From Lachnospiraceae bacterium (GTDB lineage Bacteria > Bacillota > Clostridia > Lachnospirales > Lachnospiraceae), in NCBI GenBank assembly GCA_022791575.1, contig JAAVZI010000026.1:23855-87854 (forward strand): DNA of 64,000 nucleotides, in the 5' to 3' direction. Made by a program: the position numbers and the translations under genes. Of the stretch, positions 47,278 to 55,764 are shown in pieces. The notes under the pieces were generated by a model that searched no databases, was not told the DNA's origin, and was given only the letters and a program-made list of their open reading frames with translations. Within the stretch, counting starts at the first letter, position 1, and every line of letters begins with the position of its first letter.

Positions 47278-47963
47278 ACCAATTTCCCTTTATCCTCCTT
47301 TACTTTCTCCTCATGCAGCCGCCGATTGATCCACTTCACCACCATCTGAAAACTCTCTTCTTCTGTCTGACCTGTTCGAACCACAACACCGCCCACTGTC
47401 TCTGCAATCTTTAAATATTCTTCCCTCAATCGATATTGTAATTCCATATCAATATACCGCTCCTTCTCCTCTTCCCTTTGACGCACCCGCTTCACTGCCG
47501 TTTCTACTGGAACATCCAGAAAAAAGCTGATGGAAGGCTTTACAATAAACTGCGCAATTTCATAGAGCCACCGATCCTTTACAAAGCCCCTGGCCCGCAG
47601 ATTCGCAAGACACGAATAAAAATAACGATCACTAATGACCACCGAACCATTTTTCAAAGCCGGCTCTATCTCCTTCTCTGTATGCTGAATACGGTCGCTT
47701 GCTGCCAGCAGCGACAAACTCCGGTATGAATACGCCTCATTATTCGGCGAATTCATATAAGTTCTAAAAATTGGCGACTGCCGTACTGCCTCTGTTGGCT
47801 GTTTTGTCAGAACCGGTTTTATGTTCCTGGATTGTAAATATTGCGTAAGCCTTTTTATCATGCTTGTTTTTCCACATCCGTCTAGCCCGCAGAATGTAAA
47901 GAGAAATCCTGGATACGCCCTTTCCTTCATATGTAAGTTTTCTACCTGTAAATTCTTCATCAT
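47274..47963 (-). CDS. Thymidylate kinase-like P-loop protein
   Basis: A 229-residue nucleoside monophosphate kinase fold. The P-loop is FCGLDGCGKTSMIKRL (around residue 24), the DRYFYSCLA segment corresponds to the DR(Y/H) substrate motif of Tmk, and the lid region is RVRQREEEKERYID. It is unlikely to be the housekeeping Tmk because it lies inside a carrier-protein operon between an acyl carrier protein and a small unknown gene. It may phosphorylate a nucleotide or a different substrate of the pathway. GGAGGGTTT precedes the ATG. Confidence 0.8.
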   Translation of the reverse strand: MMKNLQVENLHMKERAYPGFLFTFCGLDGCGKTSMIKRLTQYLQSRNIKPVLTKQPTEAVRQSPIFRTYMNSPNNEAYSYRSLSLLAASDRIQHTEKEIEPALKNGSVVISDRYFYSCLANLRARGFVKDRWLYEIAQFIVKPSISFFLDVPVETAVKRVRQREEEKERYIDMELQYRLREEYLKIAETVGGVVVRTGQTEEESFQMVVKWINRRLHEEKVKEDKGKLV

Positions 47964-48010
47964 AAACCCTCCATTTTTCTAAAACCTGCTATCCCATTTT
48001 CCAATAATGT

Positions 48011-48250
48011 TTACAAACAGTCTTCTACAAGTTCACAAATATGCTCCATGGTATCCACATATTCTAAACCGAGCCGGTCATCTGGTACTTCCATATGAAA
48101 TGCCGTTTCAAGCCTTACAATCAGCTCAATACAGTTCAGACTGTCCAGTCCCAGCTTCTGCAGTTCCTCCGTTTCATTGATATCCTCCACTTCCGGTATT
48201 TCCAAGACTTCATATACAAGCTTTCGGATCTCCTGTTCTCTCTCATCCAT
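48011..48250 (-). CDS. Acyl carrier protein (second of two)
   Basis: A 79-residue acyl or peptidyl carrier protein. The phosphopantetheine serine lies in KLGLDSLNCIELIVRLE, the pattern found in carrier proteins, and the four-helix layout is clear. It sits between the adenylating ligase and the kinase. Sequence differs clearly from the other carrier in the operon, so the two likely hold different intermediates. GGAGTCTGAAAG precedes the ATG. Confidence 0.88.
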   Translation of the reverse strand: MDEREQEIRKLVYEVLEIPEVEDINETEELQKLGLDSLNCIELIVRLETAFHMEVPDDRLGLEYVDTMEHICELVEDCL

Positions 48251-48266
48251 CTTTCAGACTCCTTCC

Positions 48267-49607
48267 CTATCCGTTTCCCATCACGGATCTTATTACTTTT
48301 CCAGAAGCATTTTTCGGTATCTCTTTCACAATATCAATTCGATCCGGCAGCTGATAAGAAGGCAGGGTCTTGCAACAGAAAGTATAGATCTCCTGTTTTG
48401 ATACCCCCTCTACTGCAACTACTTTAAGGCCAATCTTTTCTCCTGCCGTATCCTCCCTGATTCCATAGGCAAGCGCCTCCAGCACAACTCCCGACTGTTT
48501 TATTGCATTTTCAATCTCCTGCGGATAAATGTTCATGCCTGCTCGGATAATCATATGGTCTTTTCTGCATTTAATTGTAATCCTGCCTGCAGCATCGATC
48601 TCTGCCAGATCTCCAGTATGCAGCCAACCATCCTTCATTACCCCTACTGCCGCTGCGTCACAATGATAATAGCCCTTCATAATGCTTTTCCCCCTAACCT
48701 GCAGCTCACCATCTACTAGCCTCACCTGAACAGATTTCAGCGGTATCCCCACAGATAATGGATATTTGCCAAACCATTCTGGCGGCAGATAACTTACTCT
48801 CGGACTTGCCTCTGTCAGCCCATAAACATGATAGACATCTGCATAATCCAAAACATTTTGCAGACGCCGGGCCGCAGCCTCCGTCATACATTCACCGCTG
48901 ATAACAACCGTCTTAAGCGAAAGCCGTTCCTCTTTGCGCTCCAGAATCCCGCATAAATAATAGAAAATGGTCGGAGTAGCACCGAATACAGTAATTTCAT
49001 ATTTCCTGACTGCCTGCAGAATGGTAACCGGAGCAAATCCGCTGTTTATAAAGACGATATCCAGCCCATTGATCAGCGATATCAGAAATTCCCCTGTAAG
49101 TACAGCGCCATGATACAACGGCCTTGCAATCAGTATGCGATCCGTATTCCGAATTGCAAAATACTGATTAATATCCTCCAGGTTTGTCCGCAGATTTTCA
49201 TATGTAATCATGGCGCCTTTGGGTCTTCCCGTCGTACCAGAGGTACACAGGATCAGCCCGACGTCTGATAAATCCTCTGTTTCCTCCACTTCTCTGCCGA
49301 TAGTTTTTATTCCACTTTCTGTGATCAGATATGGTAGTTTAATATGTTCCATTATGTTCTGGTTATGCTTGTCCCCATATCTCGCAGACAATAGAACCGC
49401 CGTACACCCTGCATAAAAACATGCCAGCACACCAATTGCCGCATCTAACTCCGAACTGCACAGCACGCCATATTTATGATAAGTCAGCGTTTTGCCCAGT
49501 TCCTCTGCCCGTTCCAGCAATTCCAGGTAAGTCATAGCCCGTTCCTCATCCCTGATTATGCTGTCCGTATAATTACACATATGTTCCTTTAAATATTCAA
49601 ATATCAT
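48267..49607 (-). CDS. AMP-dependent acyl/aminoacyl ligase (adenylation enzyme)
   Basis: A 446-residue ANL-superfamily enzyme that should activate a carboxylic or amino acid with ATP and load it on a carrier protein. Motifs: LCTSGTTGRPKGAM (A3), YGLTEASPRVS (A5), GWLHTGDLAEID (A7), and NASGKVIRS with the catalytic lysine at the end (A10). It is shorter than most free-standing ligases at the N-terminus but looks complete. It overlaps the first carrier gene by four bases (ATGA) and ends 17 bases before the second. The substrate pocket cannot be read reliably. Confidence 0.88.
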   Translation of the reverse strand: MIFEYLKEHMCNYTDSIIRDEERAMTYLELLERAEELGKTLTYHKYGVLCSSELDAAIGVLACFYAGCTAVLLSARYGDKHNQNIMEHIKLPYLITESGIKTIGREVEETEDLSDVGLILCTSGTTGRPKGAMITYENLRTNLEDINQYFAIRNTDRILIARPLYHGAVLTGEFLISLINGLDIVFINSGFAPVTILQAVRKYEITVFGATPTIFYYLCGILERKEERLSLKTVVISGECMTEAAARRLQNVLDYADVYHVYGLTEASPRVSYLPPEWFGKYPLSVGIPLKSVQVRLVDGELQVRGKSIMKGYYHCDAAAVGVMKDGWLHTGDLAEIDAAGRITIKCRKDHMIIRAGMNIYPQEIENAIKQSGVVLEALAYGIREDTAGEKIGLKVVAVEGVSKQEIYTFCCKTLPSYQLPDRIDIVKEIPKNASGKVIRSVMGNG

Positions 49608-49861
49608 TCCCCAGGCTCCTCTACATATCGGGTAATCAATTGGTAAATATCATCAACGGTCTCCAGATTTTGCGGATCCAGGTCGCTTTCATCAAACTGA
49701 ATCACAAACCGCTCTTCAAAACCTGCAATCAGCTCTACCAGACTCAAGCTGTCAAACCCCAGATCATGTTTTAGCAATGCATTTTTATCTGGCGCTTTTT
49801 CTAAAAAAACAGCCTCTTCGATCGCCGCATCTATTTCTTCTTTTATCCCTTCCTTTAACAT
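49604..49861 (-). CDS. Acyl carrier protein (first of two)
   Basis: An 85-residue carrier protein with the serine in HDLGFDSLSLVELIAGFE. Its stop overlaps the ligase start, and its start overlaps the end of the BtrH-like gene by seven bases, with AGGAGAAAGG just ahead. Coupled expression with the ligase suggests that this carrier is the one loaded by it. Confidence 0.88.
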   Translation of the reverse strand: MLKEGIKEEIDAAIEEAVFLEKAPDKNALLKHDLGFDSLSLVELIAGFEERFVIQFDESDLDPQNLETVDDIYQLITRYVEEPGE

Positions 49862-50712
49862 CCTTTCTCCTCCATCTTCTTTTTTAATGTACTCATAATC
49901 TTATCATCTAAATTCACCAACTGGTCAAAAAGCTCCTTATACTTATCTGTTTTGCTGACAGATTTCAGATTATAATATTCAAACATAGCATAGAACTTTT
50001 CTATTTCAGGCATTACCTGCCTGATAAATTCTGTATCCACATATTGTCCATAATATTCAGCCATACGATATCGCAGCAGTTTATAGACTCCTGTCAGATT
50101 ACGCAGCTTGTACCCGATCTGCTCTAAATCTTCAAAGCCTACAGCCATAAATTTCTGCATATAGAATTCCTCTGGCCGAAATCTGCGGTTCTGCCACAAA
50201 TAATCTCGGTCTGCCTTGGTCATCTTTCTTCTTATGGATAAATGAAAATACTCTCCATCATAACTCTCTTCCAGCTGTTCCTCTCTAAGCCAGAGCCGCC
50301 GCTCTGGAATATCATTATAAACTTCAAATTTATTTCCCCCTTTTTTTACACATACAAAATGATCCTCCCGCAACCCCCGCGCCAGAAGTTTCCTTCTGGT
50401 AAAGTCTGGTGTAACCCGAACCAATAGACATTCATTTTTCTGACAGCTGCAGACGGCCTGCAGCATTTTAGCCGCCGGTGCATGCTTGATCTTCACCAAT
50501 TCCAGAATCCCCAGCCTTTTCCATATTTCCTGAACCCGTTCCAGCAGGTAGAAATGTTCCTGCCGAATTCCTTCTGTCACCATCTGCTTATACAAATCTG
50601 CTAGTGGTACCGCGCTATTATAATAGGAAGCTTCTACTCTCTCCCCATGCTGTCGCAAAACTGCCTGTACATGATTCTCTACACAGGACAATCCATAAAT
50701 CCCCTCATACAT
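49855..50712 (-). CDS. BtrH-like / papain-fold candidate acyltransferase
   Basis: A 285-residue soluble protein. A nucleophile-like Cys10 (GLSCVENHVQAVLRQHG), then a histidine in a REDHFVCVKKGG strand near residue 117 and an asparagine in FEVYNDIP, give the Cys-His-Asn order of the BtrH N-terminal / C39 papain-like fold. BtrH moves a carrier-bound acyl chain onto its acceptor in butirosin synthesis, where it is encoded near a carrier protein and ligase. That parallel is the main reason for the call; catalytic activity is inferred. AGGAGGAAGCCATC precedes the ATG. Confidence 0.55.
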   Translation of the reverse strand: MYEGIYGLSCVENHVQAVLRQHGERVEASYYNSAVPLADLYKQMVTEGIRQEHFYLLERVQEIWKRLGILELVKIKHAPAAKMLQAVCSCQKNECLLVRVTPDFTRRKLLARGLREDHFVCVKKGGNKFEVYNDIPERRLWLREEQLEESYDGEYFHLSIRRKMTKADRDYLWQNRRFRPEEFYMQKFMAVGFEDLEQIGYKLRNLTGVYKLLRYRMAEYYGQYVDTEFIRQVMPEIEKFYAMFEYYNLKSVSKTDKYKELFDQLVNLDDKIMSTLKKKMEEKGC

Positions 50713-51808
50713 GATGGCTTCCTCCTGCTTCTTCTGTTATTTCCTTTAAATGTTCCTTCCTGTTTCCACAGAAAAACCACTCGATAAACCCTTTGTCATA
50801 ATAAAACCTTTTGCGCCCGGAAACATTTACTATTTCCTTCAGATAGGCAGTCTGAGGCGGCCTGATTGCATCCAGCAGCCAATCATAGAACCTGTCATTG
50901 ATCTGGAATAACTCCCTGGCATAATAAAGCGCATAAAAACATTCCTTTTCCAATCCATATGTACAAACCCTGTCTCTAACGTTCTTAGCAAATACCGCAT
51001 CCATCCATAACCCGGTCAGCACATAGATATCACAAAACTTATATAGAGAAAGATCCCGCCCCATATCTACCCAATTTATCACAGTTGCTTCCTTATATAA
51101 ATGCATACAAAGATGGATCAAAAAATCTTCCGGGCAAAGTGTATACGCAGAATCCTTAATCAGCCGCTGCCGCTTCTCAAGCATTTTTGACACCGGTTCT
51201 GTACTCTGGTTTGCTGTGGAATACAGCGAAAAATTAATATCCACCTCACAATACGGCAATCCAGGCAAACGAACCTCTTTTATAAAAGGAATGGTTTCCC
51301 CCCGGTTCATTCGTGAATGGATAATATCCAGACGTGCTGCCGGATAGAATACCCCATTCCGTATAGTTCCCTGCCGCCATCCATATGCTGTTAGCAATCG
51401 GGAAAGGCTGGTAATGTGCTTCGGTTCGACCAAAATATCAACATCATTGGACGTCCTTAAGCCTTTGGGATAAATCGTATGCAGATATACACCTTTCAAA
51501 AGCGCATAAGGAAAATCTGCCTGTTCTAACACTTGAATGATTAGATCTACTGCACTGGCAAAACTTTCTGCCTTTTTAACATCTGCTTCATATTGAGTAT
51601 TCAAGACACTGGCAAATTCCCGGTTGATATTTCCCGGCAGATTACAGTTCCTAAGCGTCCGACAAGCCACTGCTCCCATTCGATTGTATAGCAGATGTCC
51701 TAGTACAAATGGATAATCCAATGTTTGTTCCAAAAGTAATTGAATTTCTTCTTGATCTGGCTTACAGAATCTGCATAATTCCAGTACCAGACTACATTCC
51801 TGCTTCAT
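50705..51808 (-). CDS. Uncharacterised nucleotidyltransferase family protein (NTP_transf_5-like)
   Basis: A 367-residue protein. LLKGVYLHTIYPKGLRTSNDVDILV contains a GxxD-type nucleotidyltransferase site, with the aspartates of NDVDILV as metal ligands, typical of PF14907. Members are common in peptide natural-product and exopolysaccharide loci, but their role is not known. First gene of the seven-gene operon; its stop overlaps the next gene by eight bases. I prefer the ATG at 51808, eight bases after AAAGGA; the ATG at 51814 is too close. Confidence 0.75.
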   Translation of the reverse strand: MKQECSLVLELCRFCKPDQEEIQLLLEQTLDYPFVLGHLLYNRMGAVACRTLRNCNLPGNINREFASVLNTQYEADVKKAESFASAVDLIIQVLEQADFPYALLKGVYLHTIYPKGLRTSNDVDILVEPKHITSLSRLLTAYGWRQGTIRNGVFYPAARLDIIHSRMNRGETIPFIKEVRLPGLPYCEVDINFSLYSTANQSTEPVSKMLEKRQRLIKDSAYTLCPEDFLIHLCMHLYKEATVINWVDMGRDLSLYKFCDIYVLTGLWMDAVFAKNVRDRVCTYGLEKECFYALYYARELFQINDRFYDWLLDAIRPPQTAYLKEIVNVSGRKRFYYDKGFIEWFFCGNRKEHLKEITEEAGGSHHV

Positions 51809-51877
51809 TCGCATCTTCCTTTCTAGTTATGTATTAGTAAATCAGAAGCATTTCTTATATATTTTCTTCTATAGAAT

Positions 51878-51905
51878 AAAGAGAAAAAAATAATTCTTGT
51901 GTAAA
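51878..51905 (-). promoter_or_regulatory. TcdR-type sigma promoter P1 (carrier-protein operon)
   Basis: TTTACA (51900-51905), 16 bases, CTCTTT (51878-51883), continuing ATTCTAT. One of five promoters with the same boxes and spacing. The gene it drives starts about 70 bases downstream. Confidence 0.8.
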
Positions 51906-51936
51906 TATAAATTGCAAATTTTATATTTAATAAGAG

Positions 51937-51965
51937 TTGACATAAATTATACTTGACCATATAAT
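51937..51965 (+). promoter_or_regulatory. Consensus sigma-A promoter for the first exported paralogue
   Basis: TTGACA (51937-51942), 17 bases, TATAAT (51960-51965): a perfect match with optimal spacing, 48 bases before the start codon. It diverges from P1, and the two regions are only about 30 bases apart. Confidence 0.85.
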
Positions 51966-52013
51966 ATAATTAGCTTATAGAAATAATATATTTGTTAGAT
52001 GGGGAGAATTCTT

Positions 52014-52862
52014 ATGAAAAAAATAATATCTTTATTATTAACAGGTACATTACTTATTACTTTAAACACCGCATGCAGCAATGTTTCTGAAGACAAAAGA
52101 CCCAAAATAAGTCAAAATTCACCTCAAAAAACAGTGACAACTATATCCTCTAAAGCTTCTGTAAAATCTCCTTCACCAGTAACAATAGAAGCCATAATAG
52201 CTGATCCCATAAACAGTGAAACCATTTCTAATATGCCTCTCAAACAAGAACCGATTATTAACAGGCAGACTTTCGATAGAACGAATAGTAACATCTTAAA
52301 TATTTTAAACGATTATAAATTAATATTGAATAATCATACTTCTTTTATTGATTCTAACAAAAACATATTTATAAATCAGTTAAACAATACTTTGGGCACA
52401 GAAATGGAAATAACGGAATTTACAATTATCGATTTGGATGGTAGTGGAGTTCCGGAAGTTGTCCTTGCCCTAAGTCCGCTTACAAGCAAATACATGAGTC
52501 ACTTTTTGATTCTTCATAATCAGAATGGGACTTTTTATAGCTATGTTGTCCCTTATAGGGGATTTGAAGATTTAAAAGTAGATGGGACTTTCTTCCGTTC
52601 TGGCGGAGTCATGAATTATCATTACTCCCGAATATCATTCAATCATCATTATGATACAAATACTTCTTATACTATGAACGATTTTATTTCTTTTGAGGCG
52701 TATGATGAGAATACAAATAAGACTAAATTCTCTTATTATGTAAACAATCAAAGTACTACAGAAGATGAATTGAATCAATACAGAATTTATCAAGATAACA
52801 AACCTGATGCAACTTGGTATTCGTATACTAAAGAAAATATAGAATCTCTTTTTTCTCCATAA
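52014..52862 (+). CDS. Exported protein with IDLD motif, paralogue 1 (probable lipoprotein)
   Basis: A 282-residue exported protein. The signal (KKIISLLLTGTLLITLNTAC) ends at a cysteine that could be a lipobox. After a serine- and lysine-rich linker, a globular part carries IIDLDGSGVPEVVLAL, an acidic loop like calcium-binding or VCBS repeats, and ends with TTEDELNQYRIYQDNKPDATWYSY-like blocks. Two close relatives follow at 55765 and 56622. GGGGAGAATTCTT precedes the ATG; an upstream in-frame ATG at 51999 is not preferred. Role unknown; immunity or secreted-effector partner is possible. Confidence 0.7.
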   Translation: MKKIISLLLTGTLLITLNTACSNVSEDKRPKISQNSPQKTVTTISSKASVKSPSPVTIEAIIADPINSETISNMPLKQEPIINRQTFDRTNSNILNILNDYKLILNNHTSFIDSNKNIFINQLNNTLGTEMEITEFTIIDLDGSGVPEVVLALSPLTSKYMSHFLILHNQNGTFYSYVVPYRGFEDLKVDGTFFRSGGVMNYHYSRISFNHHYDTNTSYTMNDFISFEAYDENTNKTKFSYYVNNQSTTEDELNQYRIYQDNKPDATWYSYTKENIESLFSP

Positions 52863-52893
52863 AAATTGTCTCTGAGATACTAATCATAAAAAA

Positions 52894-52935
52894 CATTTGT
52901 GAAACTCTTATTTTACTGTTAGAGTTTCACAAATG
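52894..52935 (-). terminator. Terminator between convergent genes
   Basis: Perfect 15-bp stem (CATTTGTGAAACTCT with its complement at 52921-52935), followed on the minus strand by T6. It ends the lysozyme gene at 52963 and may also end the plus-strand gene. Confidence 0.85.
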
Positions 52936-52962
52936 CCTAACCAATAATAATCATAGCAAAAA

Positions 52963-53943
52963 TCAAAAAATACTATACCAGTGATCCGCATATTCCATCC
53001 GTTTTGAAATTGATGTTAGATCGTTTGATCGTTCAAAATAATCATGAAACACTTTAGCTAATACTTTTGGACTTAATGTAGACGCTTTATATTGAGCAAA
53101 CGTTTTTATTGTAGGTTCTACATCGCTACTATTACTTGGAGGAAAAAACTCCTTATTTGTAGTATTAAAAATCAAAAAATCCAATTCTGCATCCATCAGC
53201 TTTTCAGGATAATGATAAGTTAGACTATTAACCGATTCCGCAGTTGATTTAGCTATAATTTTACATTCCGCTGCCCAATCTATGAATTTAGTAGCCGGTG
53301 TCCACTGAACCAAACCATACCCATGTTTCGTATTATTTAAAACTTCCCATATTCCCGGATCCATGCGATAACTTTCTACTTGCATATTCCCCAACACTCC
53401 ACAGGCAGCCTGTTTTGTAAAACCAAAAAGTCTTAGATAGTTAAAAATATATCTTGCATTACTGGACATTTGATACTCGGTAAGTTTACAAGTAGTCACT
53501 GTACAAACAGTTGCATATATGGATGGATAGGTTGTTGTCCCTGCAGCTGAATACGCAAAAAACTGCATCTCTGATTCTCGTTTATTTTTCATTACATCTA
53601 TTGTTCCTGCAAAACCACTTCTGGCTTTTGGATTTACAAATGTACTTTTCACCAATACTTTTTCTTCTTCTGGTTTAACTATTACTACCTGTTCCTCACT
53701 AATCCCGAGCGCAGCCTTACCCTCATTGGCACACATTTGTGCCTCTTCTATGGTACACATACGCCATCCAACATAGTCATTACTCATAAGTGTTGATAAA
53801 ACATCCGTACAATTTCCTTCTGGAAATGCTACTCCACAATTTTTAAATACTGTTCTCGCTGCAAAAACTGAGTCATCTTGAAATATTGTTCCCATATTAC
53901 ACAGCGTCCACTGGATCACGTTATTATAATGTGAACTAGTCAT
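52963..53943 (-). CDS. Phage-type lysozyme protein, copy 1
   Basis: A 326-residue wall hydrolase. The C-terminal half has a phage tail-tip lysozyme domain (AACGVLGNMQVESYRMDPG, then GYGLVQWTPATKFIDWA). The N-terminal part (YNNVIQWTLCNMG, VGWRMCTIEEAQMCANEGKAA, VIVKPEE) resembles a CHAP/NlpC-like fold whose catalytic cysteine is not evident. No signal peptide. It follows the DUF1906 gene by 18 bases under promoter P2. A longer paralogue with an SH3 domain lies at 57575. Confidence 0.78.
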   Translation of the reverse strand: MTSSHYNNVIQWTLCNMGTIFQDDSVFAARTVFKNCGVAFPEGNCTDVLSTLMSNDYVGWRMCTIEEAQMCANEGKAALGISEEQVVIVKPEEEKVLVKSTFVNPKARSGFAGTIDVMKNKRESEMQFFAYSAAGTTTYPSIYATVCTVTTCKLTEYQMSSNARYIFNYLRLFGFTKQAACGVLGNMQVESYRMDPGIWEVLNNTKHGYGLVQWTPATKFIDWAAECKIIAKSTAESVNSLTYHYPEKLMDAELDFLIFNTTNKEFFPPSNSSDVEPTIKTFAQYKASTLSPKVLAKVFHDYFERSNDLTSISKRMEYADHWYSIF

Positions 53944-53961
53944 AATTCTTCCCCTTTCTTC

Positions 53962-54642
53962 TTACCACATGTAAGATAAAATAGATTCATCATGTGCATA
54001 TGTTGTATTCGCTGATATACTACCACAGATTACAGTTCCGTTTTGCCAAAGGGCAATTCTTTCTGCACTTAAATCAGACGGATAATACGGTGTCCATACA
54101 GCTGCTTCTCTTCCTGTTTTGGGTTCTGTTGCCCCAAAAATCGCTCCAAAATATTCATCCTCTTCAGAAGCCCGCACAAAATGCCCACACTGACGATTAA
54201 AATTAAAATTTACCGAAGAATCCGCGTTTCCTATAAATGCAGGTACAAAACCACCTGCATTAATCGCTGCCGCAAAGCTAATCATCCAATTATGGTTTAT
54301 ACTCCATTCCCTGTCAAACACAGCAAATATCGCAATTCCCTCACCAGCAGCTACGCCAAGCTCTTCCGCTCCACTGACTGCCTGCAAGGCATATTCAGTC
54401 CCATTCGAAGCAGATACTACTGCCTCTGTTAGTTCCGTAAAATAGATTGCCGTCTTACACTGTCTTTCCCTTAAAAATTCCATTTCCTCCTTACTAATTT
54501 TGTTTTTTCCAGTGATTGGACGTCCCCAAAATGCCGGAAACCCATGCTTTCTCATAACCCAGCTGTATAGGTCATAACCATTATCCAACTTGCTATCTAC
54601 CGGATATAACGAATCCGCCCCCCAAAATTGCTGCCATATCAT
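53962..54642 (-). CDS. DUF1906 glycoside-hydrolase-like protein, copy 1
   Basis: A 226-residue protein of the DUF1906 (Rv2525c-like TIM barrel) family: LYSWVMRKHGFPAFWGRPI, FDREWSINHNWMISFAAAINAGG, FIGNADSSVNFNF and VWTPYYPSDL. DUF1906 domains accompany wall hydrolases and phage endolysins. There is no signal peptide. It is the first gene after promoter P2 (GGAAGGAGAGG at the start) and is paired with the lysozyme gene. The same pair recurs at 57575-59596 with the identical residue count of 226. Confidence 0.78.
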   Translation of the reverse strand: MIWQQFWGADSLYPVDSKLDNGYDLYSWVMRKHGFPAFWGRPITGKNKISKEEMEFLRERQCKTAIYFTELTEAVVSASNGTEYALQAVSGAEELGVAAGEGIAIFAVFDREWSINHNWMISFAAAINAGGFVPAFIGNADSSVNFNFNRQCGHFVRASEEDEYFGAIFGATEPKTGREAAVWTPYYPSDLSAERIALWQNGTVICGSISANTTYAHDESILSYMW

Positions 54643-54685
54643 CCTCTCCTTCCTTTTTTGCAGCTTATTTCATGTTACATAGAAT

Positions 54686-54713
54686 AAAGAGCAAAAACAT
54701 GTCCTTTTGTAAA
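54686..54713 (-). promoter_or_regulatory. TcdR-type sigma promoter P2 (DUF1906/lysozyme pair 1)
   Basis: TTTACA (54708-54713), 16 bases, CTCTTT (54686-54691) followed by ATTCTATG as in P1. It lies about 45 bases before the DUF1906 start. The remaining 54714-54888 holds nothing else I can support. Confidence 0.85.
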
Positions 54714-54888
54714 TCAAAAATAAAATTCTAAAATAATAACTGTATTAATCAACTTTAAGTTTTCAAGAGAATTTCGTTCTCCCACGATCATTAACTCTCC
54801 ACTCCTCATAAAACTCACTAAACCTTTCAATCCCCTTACTCAAATTTTTAAGCTTTTAACCTATAAATCCCTCCGCAAAATTCTTTCG

Positions 54889-55446
54889 TTAACCCCAAAC
54901 ACCCTCAAACTGTCTGTGCAGCTTATTTAACGCACTAAGTTTCACCTGATTAATACACTGCCGAGATACCTGCTTTAATTGAGAAATCTCTGTAACCCCA
55001 TAACCATAGTAATAAATCATAATCATAACCTCAAACTCTTTGGGAGTTAGATACTTTTTATATTCCGACAGCATTAAAAAATCATAATCATCTACCGCTG
55101 AAAAGCACATTAGAACAGCTGAACGCTGCTTTTCCGACATATCCGAAAACAGAAAATTATTGTCGCGATATTTACAAGCTATTCGTGATCGTTTTATAAA
55201 ACTATTATATACAGATTTTGCTATGTACGAGAGCAGTGTATGATCATCTTTCCTTTTCATATGTGCCAGATCAATTTTATGGATCATTTCAATAAAATCC
55301 AGCTGCAAATCAAAATATGCATCTTCTGCATTCATCCTTATTGCATATTTCTTCAATAATGGCATAAATTGCCTCACCAGTTTTAATAACGTATTGTTGT
55401 CTGTTTTTGCGTCTAGTATTTCCTTATATAAGTTCAGTTCTTTCAT
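54889..55446 (-). CDS. TcdR/BotR/UviA-like sigma factor
   Basis: A 185-residue sigma factor, the length of the clostridial group V regulators TcdR, BotR and UviA. Region 2 is the DLQLDFIEMIHKIDLAHMKRKDD stretch with a following basic KRSRIACKYRD. Region 4 is YLTPKEFEVMIMIYYYGY then EISQLKQVSRQCINQVK, a helix-turn-helix with SRQxINQ. There is no region 3 and no anti-sigma gene beside it. The start codon at 55446 follows AAAGGAGGATTTGTTA; the upstream TTG is not needed. Its own promoter and four others share TTTACA-16-CTCYTT, so it very likely autoactivates and controls the flanking genes. Confidence 0.85.
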   Translation of the reverse strand: MKELNLYKEILDAKTDNNTLLKLVRQFMPLLKKYAIRMNAEDAYFDLQLDFIEMIHKIDLAHMKRKDDHTLLSYIAKSVYNSFIKRSRIACKYRDNNFLFSDMSEKQRSAVLMCFSAVDDYDFLMLSEYKKYLTPKEFEVMIMIYYYGYGVTEISQLKQVSRQCINQVKLSALNKLHRQFEGVWG

Positions 55447-55468
55447 TAACAAATCCTCCTTTAGTAGT

Positions 55469-55496
55469 AAGGAGAAAAAATGTTAAGGAATGTAAA
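55469..55496 (-). promoter_or_regulatory. TcdR-type sigma promoter P3 (sigma factor autoregulation)
   Basis: TTTACA (55491-55496), 16 bases, CTCCTT (55469-55474), then ACTACTA. One base differs from CTCTTT in P1, P2, P4 and P5. The start codon lies only 23 bases downstream. Confidence 0.75.
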
Positions 55497-55683
55497 CGTT
55501 AACTTAAAACTTTAAAGTTATATAAGAAATACTATATTACGACATTTTATACAATAATTTTGTTGAATTAAAAATTATTTTGTCAATTATTTTAGAATTC
55601 ACTCCAAATTCCTTTTATGATTGTAAAAATCCTTTTGTCTAAAAACGTTATAAAAATGTAATGCAATTGTAATACAATCAAAA

Positions 55684-55712
55684 TTGACACTTTAATAACT
55701 CTAACCTATAAT
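55684..55712 (+). promoter_or_regulatory. Consensus sigma-A promoter for exported paralogues 2 and 3
   Basis: TTGACA (55684-55689), 17 bases, TATAAT (55707-55712): again a perfect vegetative promoter, 53 bases before the ATG at 55765. Region 55497-55683 is AT-rich without other features. Confidence 0.85.
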
Positions 55713-55764
55713 AAAACTATTAGAACTGTAAAATGTAATCTTAGTACATAAAGGGGGAATTTTT

